A stretch of DNA of 64,000 nt from positions 1,335,001 to 1,399,000 of the forward strand of contig JAJGOT010000155.1 of assembly GCA_022457155.1 (NCBI GenBank), given 5' to 3'. Shown here piece after piece: positions 1 through 10,212 of the stretch. Source of the DNA: Cladopsammia gracilis. Taxonomy: Eukaryota > Cnidaria > Anthozoa > Scleractinia > Dendrophylliidae. Below the pieces are notes generated by a model. The model was not told the origin of the DNA and ran no database searches. It was given only the letters and a program-made list of their open reading frames with translations. Position numbers and translations under genes: made by a program. Every line of letters starts with the position of its first letter. Positions within the stretch are counted from its first letter, which is position 1.

Positions 1-46
1 GTTGTTTCATATTCACGACTTGGCTCGGAGACTTTGATTGAAACCC
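1..46. repeat. Dispersed repeat, truncated by window edge
   Basis: The first bases (gttgtttcatattcacgact and the following ttggctc) recur at 52862-52905 with only a two-base difference in the first 28 positions, after which the copies drift apart. This is direct sequence similarity on the same strand. The left end lies outside the window, so neither element length nor class can be told. Confidence 0.5.
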
Positions 47-535
47 TTACCCTGTTACAAACCATATCCTTTGGTGCCATTATACACCTCACTATAAAGA
101 AGTACCCACCAGACAAAAGTTTACGACTGAGGGACATTGAGTGTATATCTATACCCATGAAACAAGAATATTTCCAATAATACAATTCGTGGTATTGTAT
201 TATTACCGAAAATTCTTTGTATTGTGCGCATTTGTGTAACAACATCTCAGAGTGTGGTCGGCGACTTTTTTGCCTCTGTTGTGCTCGCGTCATAGCCGAA
301 GCACCGCCGCCTATCCAATGCCCCATTAATGAACGCACACAAGACGTCCTAAACCAAGTTAGAAGAGATGTACCTTTGCAAAATGCTCTGGCAGAAGTTC
401 CAGTTCCAAATGCTCAGCCCGCTGAAATCCCAGCCATCAACAATGCCCCTCCCATGGAGAATCCTGACGCTGCACATGTTGCGCCACTGCTTGAGGTTAT
501 TTGTCCTGTTTTTATGAATTTCCGTTTCTTTTGCT
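47..535. other. No recognised gene; upstream part of PLE remnant
   Basis: An open frame runs from 217 to 633 (138 codons, Pro/Ala-rich in the middle, hydrophobic near the end). It matches no family I know and may be decayed upstream sequence of the Penelope-like remnant that follows. No reverse transcriptase motifs are visible, so the element looks 5' truncated. Confidence 0.3.
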
Positions 536-1139
536 TTGGTTTTGTTTCCGTGGTTTTTCTTGCGTGCTCAGATAGACTTTATGCTTATAAAGCATTTGCA
601 AGAGTGGTACGGCCACCACACAAGAGTTTTTGAGTCAAAGAATATGTGCCATGTCCTCGGTGCGTACCGCCGCGACTCCAATTTAAAAGACTCCTTGGTC
701 CACAGCAATCTTCAATCCAACTCGAATACGGGGGATGACTCTAATGGAGCCTTTCCCTGTCGCCGTCCACGTTGCAAGACCTGCGCCTACACCAATTCAG
801 CGGCCCCGATCAACACTCCTGGTGGGCCGTTGACAATTCGACAGAAGTTCACATGTACGACCAGTAACCTCGTCTACATCATTGCCTGTTGTACATGTAC
901 TCTGTGTTACATCGACGAAACTGGACGCAGGCTCGGCGACAGATTCTGCGAGCATCTCAGATCTGCCTGTCGCTAAACACTTCTCATCTCCCGGACACAC
1001 AACCGATGACATGATGGTGTCCGTGATCACAACAGGTTTTAAAAGTACCAGGGAGAGACGCAGTGCAGAGTGTCGTCTAATTTTCAAATGCAAAACCCTC
1101 CAACCACACAGCATGAACATTGACTTTAGTTTTATTTAG
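536..1139 (+). pseudogene. Penelope-like element, GIY-YIG endonuclease end
   Basis: This is the C-terminal end of a Penelope-like retroelement polyprotein. In intact elements it is the endonuclease that nicks target DNA for integration. A Cys cluster (FPCRRPRCKTC, about 720-780) is followed by the GIY-YIG core: VYIIAC at about 870 and CYIDETGRRLGDRF at about 905-945. The second core motif reads YID instead of YIG. Frame 2 stops at 976, while the continuation (LPVAKHFSSPGHTTDDMM and on) lies in frame 3 to 1139, so a frameshift or small deletion sits near 958. No reverse transcriptase domain precedes it, so this is a 5'-truncated dead copy. Family assignment is firm from motif order; subfamily was not judged. 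Confidence 0.75.
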
Positions 1140-1228
1140 ACTTCATCTGCGCGCGCTACAATGTTGCGACATAGCAACATTTGGAACATCTAAATAGCTG
1201 ACGCGCGTTTTCAGTTAACGGCTATTCA

Positions 1229-1262
1229 CTAAGGAAGGGACAGAAGTCCCGAAACGTCTGAA
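1229..1262 (+). ncRNA. Hammerhead-like ribozyme motif of PLE 3' end
   Basis: The order CTAAGGA, a 5-bp stem GGGAC/GTCCC closed by AGAA, then GAAAC followed by GTC, matches the hammerhead core layout (CUGANGA, stem II, GAAA). The third base of the first core is A instead of G, so this copy may be inactive. Hammerhead motifs are known in the terminal repeats of Penelope-like elements, and this one lies just after the PLE endonuclease end. Confidence 0.5.
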
Positions 1263-1344
1263 CATTTAGTTTCAAAAGCGCTTTTATAACTTTTTTCAAA
1301 CATATTCGATACGATTGGCGCTACACAGTTCATATCTATTATGA

Positions 1345-1649
1345 TTTTATTTACAAGCGATCTGTAGACAGGCACATGCCCTGTGCGACACAGTTGTCAC
1401 AGCTATGGAAAAGTTGGAGAAAGAATCCCTCGGGAAAATCAATTATGAGCTGAAGTGTTTCTTCAAAGCTATGCCACTAACAGTTACAGAGGATAGTCTA
1501 CAATTGTATGATATGGACATAGTTGAATACTCACAAGATGAGACAGGTCTCTTTCTCCAAATCAGTGGGATTTGTTTATGAACAATGCACCAGACAGAGC
1601 TTCTCTAGTTCAATACTTTCCAAATGATGAAAACATGGTTCCAAATTAA
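1345..1649 (+). pseudogene. Decayed unknown coding fragment
   Basis: Frame 1 is open from 1345 to a stop at 1579-1581 and reads a plausible soluble protein (for example KLEKESLGKINYELKCFF). Near 1560 the sense appears to move to frame 3, which continues with QWDLFMNNAPDRASL to a stop at 1647. Amino-acid composition and the frame change suggest a once-coding segment with one indel. I recognise no domain. Confidence 0.35.
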
Positions 1650-2012
1650 ATGCTTCTTCTCATTGTTGAATTTGGTAAGGAAATGACTGCCTGAAAATAG
1701 AAAGCCACATCTTGAAAATGTTGAACTTTATTGTAATGTACATATCAGAACGTTTTGGTTCTGTCCTTAGTGGAAGGTGATGACTAGTCTAATATTGAAA
1801 CAACTATTTCAGTTATCTCAAATCCTTTTTTACTGGAAGGTTGCTATGGCAACTCAGTGAAGTTCATTTTGGGGTATTATGTTGAAATTTTGAGACATTT
1901 AATCAGTAGATTTTCATTTCCTGTCAGCCTAATTAATACTGGGTTATTTATTAATGCCATTCATGACAGACTGTTATTTCTTAAGATAAATGGCAATAGC
2001 CAACTTTACATG
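1650..2012. other. AT-rich DNA, nothing recognised
   Basis: No coding frame with recognisable sense. A 72-codon frame at 1857-2075 runs into the inverted repeat and is not supported as a gene. Confidence 0.4.
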
Positions 2013-2205
2013 AAAGAGCACATGCTAATTAGTAAATCTACCAAGTTTCAGCATGATTGGTCGAACCAAAACTGAATGGTGAGCTTTCAAACATCAAAAC
2101 ATACTGAAGTCTGTTACTTTTTTGATGTTTAAAAGCTCATCATTAAGTTTTGGTTCGACCAATCGTGCTGAAACTTGGCAGATTTACTAACTAGCATGTG
2201 CTCTT
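2013..2205. repeat. Long inverted repeat (fold-back)
   Basis: The left arm (about 2013-2099, containing ttggtcgaaccaaaact) and the right arm (about 2121-2205, containing ttttggttcgaccaa) are reverse complements over about 85 bases with scattered mismatches, separated by about 20 bases. No target duplication or transposon TIR could be assigned. It could be a fold-back element or an inverted duplication. Confidence 0.7.
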
Positions 2206-2671
2206 ACGTGTGACAGGGTCGATTTTTTAATTGGATTAATTTTTCACACTCGATCCCAGTCCTTTTTGTTTGTAAAGTGGGCGAATCTTTGAATCCAGTA
2301 GCATCAGTTTGGAACTTGATCGTTTGTCATTTAAACTAAATGAAGGGTTTGATTTCCAGGAGCTATGTCCTGTCAGTCCTCTGAAAAAAATTTTTTTTTC
2401 ATTTCCAAAGGACAAGAATTGTGCCTTCTTGATATCATTGTAACACGAATGTTGAAATTAATGTAAACATTTGGATGCACTGAGAAGCAGCACACAATGA
2501 AGATTGATGATGGTTAAGAACAACAAAGTTGAAATGCACTGCACCTGTACAATATAGTAACTAAATATATCAACCAACAAATTTTGATTTACTGATCAAT
2601 TTAATTAATGTAGAAAATCACCTTTCTTTTCTGCTATTTTTCTGCTAAAATTTTCCATTGTAGAACATATC
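2206..2671. other. AT-rich DNA, nothing recognised
   Basis: No ORF with recognisable sense and no clear repeat within the window. Confidence 0.4.
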
Positions 2672-3232
2672 TTAATATAGGAAATTAACGAAGCATGTTA
2701 TTAATGCCAATTTCAAAAATTCGTGTCAAGTAAATGCCCCTTAATTTATAGCATCGTTAATCAAAATACCACTAATTTACACCATCGTTATTTGAAGACA
2801 CCTTTATTTCATGCCAAATTACATATTAGTCGGCTTCATGGTTGGCGCACTGCAAGTATAACAGATGCTATACAAAGTGCTCGAGAGACTGGATGTTCGT
2901 CATCCCTGGACCCTTTTAAGCAATAATATTCGATTCAAATGTAGATAATCGGCTGTATTTTACATGCCTTAAACCATGCTTACATGTACCTACTTGCTTA
3001 AGATACATATAATCAAATGTGATTGGTATTAAACTTTGAGTTCTGTTGGAAGTTGTTATGTCTTGTGAAATGCGCAGTTTGCTGTAGCTTATTATACCTA
3101 AGACATCAAATTCGCGTTGATTAAATGCACATAAAAATATTTTGGACGGAAAATAGCGTTAATTTAATGCACGTAAATCTAACTTTTCAGAAATTCACGT
3201 TAATATAGGGCTTCATTAATTACCTATATTGA
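2672..3232. mobile_element. Candidate TIR element (MITE-like)
   Basis: The left end ttaatataggaaattaacgaagc (2672-2694) and the reverse complement of 3210-3232 agree at about 20 of 23 positions. The roughly 560-bp interior repeats short TTAATTTA/GCAC-type words (2740-2800, 3110-3220). A 67-codon frame at 2723-2926 lies inside but shows no known domain. No target duplication was identified, so the borders are approximate. Confidence 0.35.
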
Positions 3233-3321
3233 TGTAAACAAGAACAGTTTACTTCAGGGAACATGGGTGGGATTCAATTCACAAAAACCAGTTCGTCTCA
3301 ATTTGCTTCTTGTACAGCACC

Positions 3322-4330
3322 TCAAATACAGCAGCACATCTGCAAACATGAAGAAGCTTGCCTTGAACAAGAGTCAAGTTCTTGGGACCTAAACAATTGA
3401 TTCCTTCTTGCTTGGCCATCACAGAGTTCAAGGTAGTGACTTAAGCTGTTTTGGGCATCCAAGTCGATGTCTTTGAAGATCATATGATCTACAAGACAGT
3501 CAAATATACTTTCAAAATCACCCCAGCCCAACAAAGGGTTAAAATTCTTTGACAAAAGAAATTCAGCATCAGTTCTGACCTTGTGAACTTTCAGTCTTGA
3601 TGGCTGCCTCACTCGTGTTAGGGTGTAGGGTTAGCATTATCCGAGGTTCCATACACATTGTCACAGTAAGAACAATGACACTTGAAACTACAACCCTTCA
3701 TGTTGATATAGCACATGCACCTTGATGGCATACATCCAACTATCTGTTTGCAAAACTTTTTATCTGGATCATTTTTTGCCCGGCCTCTACCACAGTTGCA
3801 GCTGGAATCTTTAGTGTCCTTAACCCTATTCTGCCTGGGCTTTTTTGAGTTTCTGAGCCGCGGGGGGGGGGGGGGGGCACTATATGACCCCCTCGTAACT
3901 TCAAGAGCATTAAGGCTATGACAATGAAACCTAGAGGGTACATAGCATATCCAAAACTTTCTCCTTTGCAGTCCGCACAATGGAACAATGACCTCACATG
4001 ACGTAGTTATTGGAAAATTAGTTATACGGCTGCCATCTTTGATTTTTGACAATTTTTAAAACCCCTTAAACCATCCAAATTGACTATAAATGGCATAAAA
4101 ATGTAAAAGTTATATCAATAAACATTGTTTTTCGCAAGTTTTTGTCAATTTTCATTTTTCTCAGAGCCACTGCGAGGCAGGATGCCAGCGAGGCATCCCT
4201 TCTCAATGTGTTTTTTGAGGCAATCAATTACATGAACTGCAGTTGAGTACATCTTCATCATCTGCATGCTTCATGTCCTACCATTTGACTAAAAAGTCTT
4301 TTAAATTGTCCAAGAGCTCGTCAGAGCTTG
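3322..4330 (-). pseudogene. Decayed Cys-rich transposon-like protein
   Basis: Reading the minus strand, a segment at about 4330-4160 gives acidic sequence (SDELLDNLKDFLVKW, HADDEDVLNCS) interrupted by stops. The segment 4052-3618 then carries a Cys cluster (SCNCGRGR, CMPSRCMCYINMKGCSFKCH, CSYCDNVYG) resembling a CXC/tesmin-like zinc module. The frame shifts at about 3625 and continues 3612-3322 (FDCLVDHMIFKDIDLDAQNS). These blocks resemble an unnamed repeat family common in anthozoan gene predictions, probably a transposon-encoded protein; that link is from memory. Several stops and at least two frameshifts make this copy dead. A 16-G run at 3862-3877 falls inside it as a proline stretch. Confidence 0.45.
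3862..3877. repeat. Homopolymer G16
   Basis: Sixteen consecutive G on the plus strand, an error-prone tract for assembly and replication. In the minus-strand pseudogene it encodes a run of prolines. Confidence 0.9.
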
Positions 4331-4485
4331 GGGTTTCTTCCTTCCCATTTTTTTTTCTGTCACTCTTGCATCGAGACACATTTGAAAAGTCAATAATGCA
4401 AGCACCAGCAAGGATATGCCTTGCCTCCAGGTTTATAACCGCACAAAGCCATGTTTATAGTTGGCGGTAATTTGGCAGTGATGTG

Positions 4486-4745
4486 ACAGTGATCTGATCG
4501 CCCTGAACTTGACCCTACCAGGAGGTTAACCCTACCTCGCGCTTTTACAGGGCTTAAACAAACAAAAAGTTGAGCCTCCTAGAAGGGTAACCCTTGGGGT
4601 AACTCTTGTAAGCAAATAGGGTTACCCTCCTCCTAGGTAACCTTACCTTGCATGTAAACAAAACCAGGAAAAACAATAGATGAGGGAAACCTTCCTAACC
4701 CTTCTAGGTTGGTTACCCTCCCTCCATGTAAACAGGCCCTAAGAA
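4486..4745. repeat. Short repeat rich in GGTTACCC words
   Basis: The motif GGTAACC/GGTTACCC and its variants occur many times in both orientations (for example ttaaccctacc, gggtaacccttggggtaac, gggttaccctcc, ggttaccctccc), and catgtaaac occurs twice. This looks like a small fold-back or MITE-type repeat. Ends and target duplication could not be fixed. Confidence 0.4.
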
Positions 4746-4780
4746 GTTCCATGATTGTAGAGTCCCTTGCAGCAAACAGC

Positions 4781-5222
4781 TTATGGATGCACTTCTAACT
4801 CCAGTTGCTGACATGTTTCACAACATCCCAAGTTTAAATGGCTGCAGGCACCCAGTCTTGGATCATAGTTGAGATGCAAAGCACCAATACATGCATCAAA
4901 ACGCGTTCTTGTGTGCTGCCTCGTCAACTGGCTTAAGTGCGCAAGTCTCTCACTCACTGTCAAACTTTTTGGCCGCCTTCGCTTTATTTCTTGAAGGATT
5001 CGTCCAAAAATATGGACTGTTCTGCAGTCTGCAATCTTTATTCATCAATTGTTTACGTTTATTCATCACATGTTTACGTTTTTTACGTTTTTTATCTTTA
5101 AAAAACCACTGTTCACATATGCAGTCTAGAGTCTCATGTCTCATAGGGGTGGGGTGGTAGCAGAGTGGGAGGAGAGGGGATGCAGTTAAACTACAAAATC
5201 TGAGAAACGACGACAACTCCAA
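4781..5222 (-). pseudogene. Unknown minus-strand coding fragment
   Basis: Two overlapping minus-strand frames, 5222-4950 and 4963-4781, appear to be one coding stretch with a frame change near 4955, where both contain the same FDSE/SERL region. The first has a Lys-rich stretch (FFKDKKRKKRKHVMNKRKQL) like a nuclear localisation signal. The second ends LGCCETCQQLELEVHP. It may be the upstream part of the decayed gene at 3322-4330, since strand and order agree. No domain recognised. Confidence 0.3.
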
Positions 5223-6217
5223 AGAACATCATGCAAACTTAAAATATAAGTATAAGCAAGAAAACAACAAGCAAGAGTAAACGTAATATTTCACTTCTTA
5301 TATCAAATGTAACATAGATATGATAATGCGCTAACATATAGAGGGCCACCAGGAAGGTGACAAAGAATATAATAAGCTAATAGTTACAACTAATAATAAA
5401 AACCAAAATATTAGTTTGCAAGCTGTTCTTCGTAGTTGTCATTTTATATTCCTTACATCTGTCGGGGAAAAGATCTGAAAAAGGTTGGTGGGTGGGCAGA
5501 ACCAGCAGCAAGAGCAAAGCACGAGTCTCGCATTAGCCTAAGCAAGACTTGCGCTTTCCACTAATGTTCAATTGTTGCTTCTCCGATCTTCAATCCAGAT
5601 AAGGACAGAAAAAAAAACTTGCTATAAACCTGGATAAGTTGTCCTTTATTTATCTTGTAATAGCATAAAAAGGTTTTGAAGTGATTACGTGACACTCTAT
5701 GAATTCAATACGCCGCTGTAATGTGACGGTTTCTGGGTCAGAAGTCAGTAGAGGTCATTCTTGTTATTTATCAACTGAATGATAACTATCTTAACTAAGA
5801 TTGATACGGCTTCTATACTATGTGGCTTGTGTTTTTTCATCGAATGGTTGTTTTTAAAAGCAGCAAAAGGTAGCTTAAAAGGAGGGCAAAGCCACCTCAA
5901 ATAAGTGCCTCAGCAGCCATATTGTGATTTGAATTCGCGGATTCCTCAAGCCTGCATGGCAGGCATTCATTAAGAATGCAACGTTAGTGGATTTATATGA
6001 GCAAAAACGACCTATGAAAGGCGGAATTTACTTGTCGCAACAGAACTGAAGTACAAGTAATAGTGAGTCGCTCGTTCATGTTAATTATACCATTTGGTAT
6101 TATTCCTGAGACTAGCCCACTAATTTACATAACTTTGTTCTTGCTCAGACCGTTTAATTCACTGTCTGAATGGTATTTTATTCCAGAGCTAAAACTTTCC
6201 AGTAGGACAGCATAGCC
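5223..6217. other. Noncoding, nothing recognised
   Basis: About 1 kb of AT-rich DNA without a credible ORF, tandem repeat or TIR pair that I could see. Confidence 0.4.
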
Positions 6218-7260
6218 TTGGGTTTGAGTGAGACGCGTTCAATGAGAGAAAAAAACCTAGGAAATCTGACCTTGAAGTCTATTAAAACATCTGTGGATAA
6301 CCAAATAGAGAGTGTCATTTGTCGGAAACCCTTTCACAACAAAAGTGGTGACCACGATGGCAGCAATCAAGCAAAATGGGAAAACAATCAAAGAACTCTG
6401 CAAGACGATCAATGCGAAATTACATCTACTCAAATTCACACGTTTGCAGGCAAATAGCGTGACAGAGAATGGAAACCTTACATCTATGAGAGGCTGTGCA
6501 ACACTTTAGCGGTGAAGATGGAAGAATACCATGAACTTAAGGTGAGAATACAAGAATTATGATTTGAAGCGGGAGAAAATGAAGACAAAATCCTACTTTG
6601 GAACTCGAAATTGGAAGGAGATGTGTGTGTTTGAAATGGCTGTTAATGACCTCGACGCGAAGATCGATGAATTCAAGCCCGTGAAGAAAGAAGAGGATCA
6701 GGCCTTAGAGATCTGAGAAAGAAGATAACAAAGAAATGCAATTTGAAAAGGTGAAATTAGAGCAGACTCAAGTACGAGATTCAAATAGAAAAAATTGAAA
6801 GGATCTAAACAATAAGGAACAATCAATAAACAACAAGCAATCAATCAACTTGAAGCTGCCAAAACTTGTAATTACAAAATTCAAGGGCACGCACACAGAT
6901 TGACTGCGATTTTGGAACCAATTCAAAGCGGAAATCGACTCCGTAGATGTGCATGTGTCACATATTGCCAAGTTCTCGTATCTTAAACGACTATTAAAGC
7001 CGAAAGTTAGGGCAACAATTGAAGGAATTCCATTCACCACAGAAGGCTATGGACGAGCAAAGAACATTCTGAAAACCAAATACAGAAAGGAAAGCGCAAT
7101 TATCAACACACATGTCACCAACATCATGTCGCATGGTGCTAATCCTAACTAGATTTTGGAATTCTATGAAATGTTCTCGCCTAACCTACAAAGCCTTGGA
7201 AACCATCGGGAAGATAAAGGAGGAAAATGGATACACTAGGATGGCGCTAGACAAATAGCA
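6218..7260 (+). pseudogene. BEL/Pao gag fragment (DUF1759 region), dead
   Basis: A decayed gag of a BEL/Pao-type retrotransposon. The start near 6358 reads AAIKQNGKTIKELCKTINAK, then frame changes and stops lead through an acidic coiled-coil-like region (about 6490-6760). A better preserved DUF1759-like block follows: LPKLVITKFKGTHTD near 6860, then SHIAKFSYLKRLLKPKVRAT and GYGRAKNILKTKYRKES at 6957-7100. The sense continues to about 7255 and stops at the (AC)n tract. It has no LTRs, protease or polymerase, and it diverges from the gag at 17437, so it is an independent older copy. Family call rests on motif memory. Confidence 0.65.
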
Positions 7261-7276
7261 CATTTGCATGATGATG

Positions 7277-7278
<2 letters not shown>

Positions 7279-7367
<89 letters not shown>
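7279..7367. repeat. (AC)n microsatellite, about 44 units
   Basis: An uninterrupted 89-bp AC tract. Its start coincides with the end of recognisable gag sequence. Peptides read through it (TH repeats, or VC repeats on the other strand) are artefacts. Confidence 0.98.
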
Positions 7368-7368
<1 letters not shown>

Positions 7369-7422
7369 CATGCTGGTATTTGTAGTCAAACTCCCGGGAC
7401 ACTCCCGGGAGATTCAAAAACG

Positions 7423-8355
7423 ATGGCGGCAAACGAGGCGTTCAAAGATGTTAATAGGTCAAAGAACGAAACTTTACCAACAACTTCAACGGGAGACGAT
7501 GTTCCTGGGGCATCTTTGAAGGGACAGAAACCTGAACGGTTGAAAAACGATGAGTTGAAACGTTGGTTGAGGTGCCAAGGGGCGAGTGTTCTGGCACTCG
7601 CGTGCAACTACTTAAAAGGTAAACATGACATTTGTGCAGTGTTTTGGCATCCATGCTGGGTTATTTTTTTTTTGCCAATATTTAATTTTTAGGGTTAAAG
7701 ATTATATTTCCAGTGGACTACACAAGAAGGTAACTGATCCTGATAGGGGAATTCGCTCCATTGGAAAAAAACAATTCGAAGGTACTGGCAATAAACATGA
7801 TGACAAGGTTGTTGAATAGCCCAAAGAAGGCTGTACCTTAAGCCTAGAAAAAGCACCGGAGTTTCAACATTGTTTTATATTTTAGCATCTGTCTGGAGGG
7901 ACAAACAGCGAGGAAAAAAGACGAGGGGCGTTTAAAAGCAAACGAGAAGGGTACGCTTTGTTTAAGGCTTCCCATGTCTTGGACGTAAAATTTTATAGCT
8001 CTCATGATGATTTCTGCTTTTTTGATACAAGAGTAAAGGCTTTTATGACCAGAAACAAGATGTATAGAACAAAAGTTGGACAAAACAAAACAGGTGAAGT
8101 TGTTTCTGCTCGATGCACTTGCAAAGCTGGCGCTAATGTATATTGTAAACATGTTGGGGCCTTATTATATGCCATACTTGACTTCACTGAAAGTGGCCTT
8201 GGGCAGATTCCTCCAAACACTTCTTGCACAGAAAGGCCTCAGCAGTGGCATAAGCCAACCCAACAAACCTCAAACGTTCCAGTTCTTTATAAAGATTAAC
8301 TGATGATAAAGCATGATTATGATGCTGACAAGAGAAAGACTGAAAAAAGTACTGA
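7423..8355 (+). pseudogene. SAP + SWIM zinc-finger protein gene, broken
   Basis: Spliced gene of a family with an N-terminal SAP-like motif and a SWIM zinc finger, common in anthozoan genomes (recalled, not searched). Exon 1 starts at ATG 7423 (MAANEAFKDV); its SAP-like part reads LKNDELKRWLRCQGAS, then a one-base frame loss near 7590 spoils the end before a donor at about 7619. Exon 2 begins after an acceptor at 7691-7692 (VKDYISSGLHKKVTDP). Exon 3 begins at 7886 after tttag and encodes GYALFKASHVLDVKFYS, then the SWIM signature CTCKAGANVYCKHVGALLY (C-x-C-x6-C-x-H) and CTERPQQWHKP. A stop at 8297-8299 and later frame changes to about 8355 break the C-terminus. The SWIM residues are intact. 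Downstream domains expected for this family are absent. Confidence 0.6.
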
Positions 8356-8910
8356 TGGTCCATGGGCCAGAGGGGGTCGCGGTCTCACTCGGGGGGACAA
8401 ATTCTCATTGATATCACATGAAAGGTCATCGGATAGAGATTAGAAATCCATATGATAGAACTCACACAAGAGTAGCTGTAACGTATTATTTTACATACTT
8501 TTTTGGAAAAAATACCCTTAAGCATGGAAACAAGGCTGATTATTTTTTTGATTGCTTTCAAATGTTGTGGATGTTATTTTACTGATTTCCAAAACCAATA
8601 TGATAGACAAACTTATTTTCTTAAATAACTTATGGTTTGAAATATAAAAAGTTAAGTGAACAATGCAAAACGAAAAGGAAAATGACGACTTGGATTTCGA
8701 AATGCATCATGGGTAAAATCCAAGATGGCGGAGCCTCTTCATGGTAAGTGCATTCGAGTTCTTGCTAAATTCTAGCGATTTAAAGCATTTAAACGAAAAA
8801 ACTGGCTTAATAACCTAAATTAATGACTACTTATGTGTCAATAGTGCCAACTTATGCTTCTTATGAAGAATAATTCGAATTTTTGGCCGATTTTCAGCAT
8901 ATGTACTTAA
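8356..8910. other. Noncoding; possible first exon at 8724
   Basis: Mostly AT-rich. At 8720-8730 the word caagatggcgg matches the YY1/TISU start-site motif. The ATG at 8724 would encode MAEPLH before a consensus donor (atg|gtaagtg, GT at 8743-8744). This is what a short-leader first exon looks like, but no downstream exon was found within the window. Confidence 0.25.
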
Positions 8911-9705
8911 GGTCGCGGGGGATACTTGGCCATGAATAAATTCATAAGGCAAAATTTTGGCAGGGGTGTCACTTTTAAAAACGTTATATTGTGAAGGTTT
9001 GAAAGCCGATTTCGCTAAAATTTAACAGAGATATTGGCAAATAATGGAAGTGCGTAAGGAGTGTTTTTTATTGAAGGGATGGCGCTTTGCGGCAATGCTG
9101 TAAGCCACTAAAGTTATCTTTTCTTAAAACGTGGTATTGTGTCCAAGTTTGCTCCTCGAGAAGAACACAAAGCAAGTTGATTTCCCCACTCACTGATCCG
9201 TCAAAACGTCTATTGTGTCATATCTGACTCCGAGTTTTTGATTTCAACTTTAATTAAAAGTTATTAGCTTTTAAAGGAGTAAAATTGTCCATGTTAGAAT
9301 TTGAAGCCTCATATCTTTCCTTTGAAAGCCTATTTAAAAATTTTGAGTCAGATATGACAATCTACAATACACCTAGTTCACCTCCTTGCAGTGTCAACTC
9401 ATTAAATTCTCTATCCGCGCTGAATTCTTGGACACAAAATTGCTTGTTTTTACGCTTCCGAAGACTTCCCGAGCAAACATGAATGCAAAAAATATAAATT
9501 TATGGTAATTTTGCTAATTTTAATCTGCGGGCTATTGTTAACAGTGTATTTTACCAGACAGCGCTTTGCACGTGCAATTATTGATGCAGAAACATTACAG
9601 AGCCTTTTCGTGAATATTTCGCGCATTTTCGGTATCAGCCGTCGCACTTCGTGCATACTCTTTTCATAAATGCATACTGATGAGCGGAACCTGTCCCCCG
9701 CGACC
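8911..9705. mobile_element. TTAA-flanked non-autonomous element (piggyBac type)
   Basis: The perfect 12-bp terminal inverted repeat GGTCGCGGGGGA (8911-8922 and reverse complement 9694-9705) is bounded on both sides by TTAA (8907-8910, 9706-9709), the target duplication of piggyBac-like transposons. Further inverted words lie inside: tcatatctgactc near 9219 against gagtcagatatga near 9344, and gtattgtgtccaag near 9132 against cttggacacaaaattg near 9428. The 795-bp element is therefore largely a fold-back. It has no transposase. The piggyBac label is inferred from TTAA, since the terminal bases are not the usual CCC. Confidence 0.7.
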
Positions 9706-9931
9706 TTAAATGAAATTTTAGAGCTTCCATAAAATTAGCAGGGCAGCGGTGGTCTAGGTTAAATTTTATGGCCAAACGTGCAAAGGAAGAATTATTTGAC
9801 TTAGTATTCTCTAATTATCGCTAATTCATTTTCTAAATAAAACAACGGTTGGATTTAATAGAGCCTAATAGAGAAAATCATCCCGGGGAATTACTATCAT
9901 CTTTCTGGTTTAGTACTGATATTTTGATATT

Positions 9932-10118
9932 TTGATTTCTTTTAAAAAACTAACAGATCGACCTAAATGCCCTCGTTGCGAACCGTGTATTATTCATAGG
10001 TCTGACGATGATAATAATCTTATCACCCCACAAGATATTAACTCTGGGAACACGTTATTGAAAGCTGCAGAAATTCGGAACTATATGCCAGCAAAAACGG
10101 TGGAAGAGGGTAGTATCC
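9932..10118 (+). pseudogene. Interrupted anthozoan repeat-family gene, 5' part
   Basis: The frame gives KLTDRPKCPRCEPC, then DDDNNLITPQDINSGNTLLK, AAEIRNYMPAK and EEGSIP, with a CxxC pair. Together with the segment from 12350 it follows the order of an unnamed family often predicted in coral genomes (leucine-rich AA.IRN block, EG.IP, then YHRKC). At about 10119 the sense is lost in catacatacata repeats, and it resumes after the Tigger insertion. Function unknown; probably transposon-borne. Confidence 0.45.
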
Positions 10119-10212
10119 CTGCATACATACATACTTATAAATACATACTTTATTTAATGTGGACATACTCTTAGCTTAAAAGCTAGTTTACAGGTATTCC
10201 ACCTAATAACTA
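10119..10212. repeat. ATAC-repeat/LINE-tail-like insertion, left part
   Basis: catacatacatactt followed by a tttatttaatg stretch, typical of the tail of a reverse-oriented non-LTR element. The matching right part is 12206-12350 on the far side of the Tigger copy. It separates two coding blocks of the host gene, so it is older than the Tigger insertion. Confidence 0.4.

Noticed and set aside
3715..3921. Plus-strand ORF across the G16 run
   Set aside because: Shadow of the better supported minus-strand Cys-rich frame.
7186..7692. Open frames rich in TH or VC repeats
   Set aside because: They are translations of the (AC)n microsatellite; the only real sense in the area is the SAP/SWIM exon from 7423.
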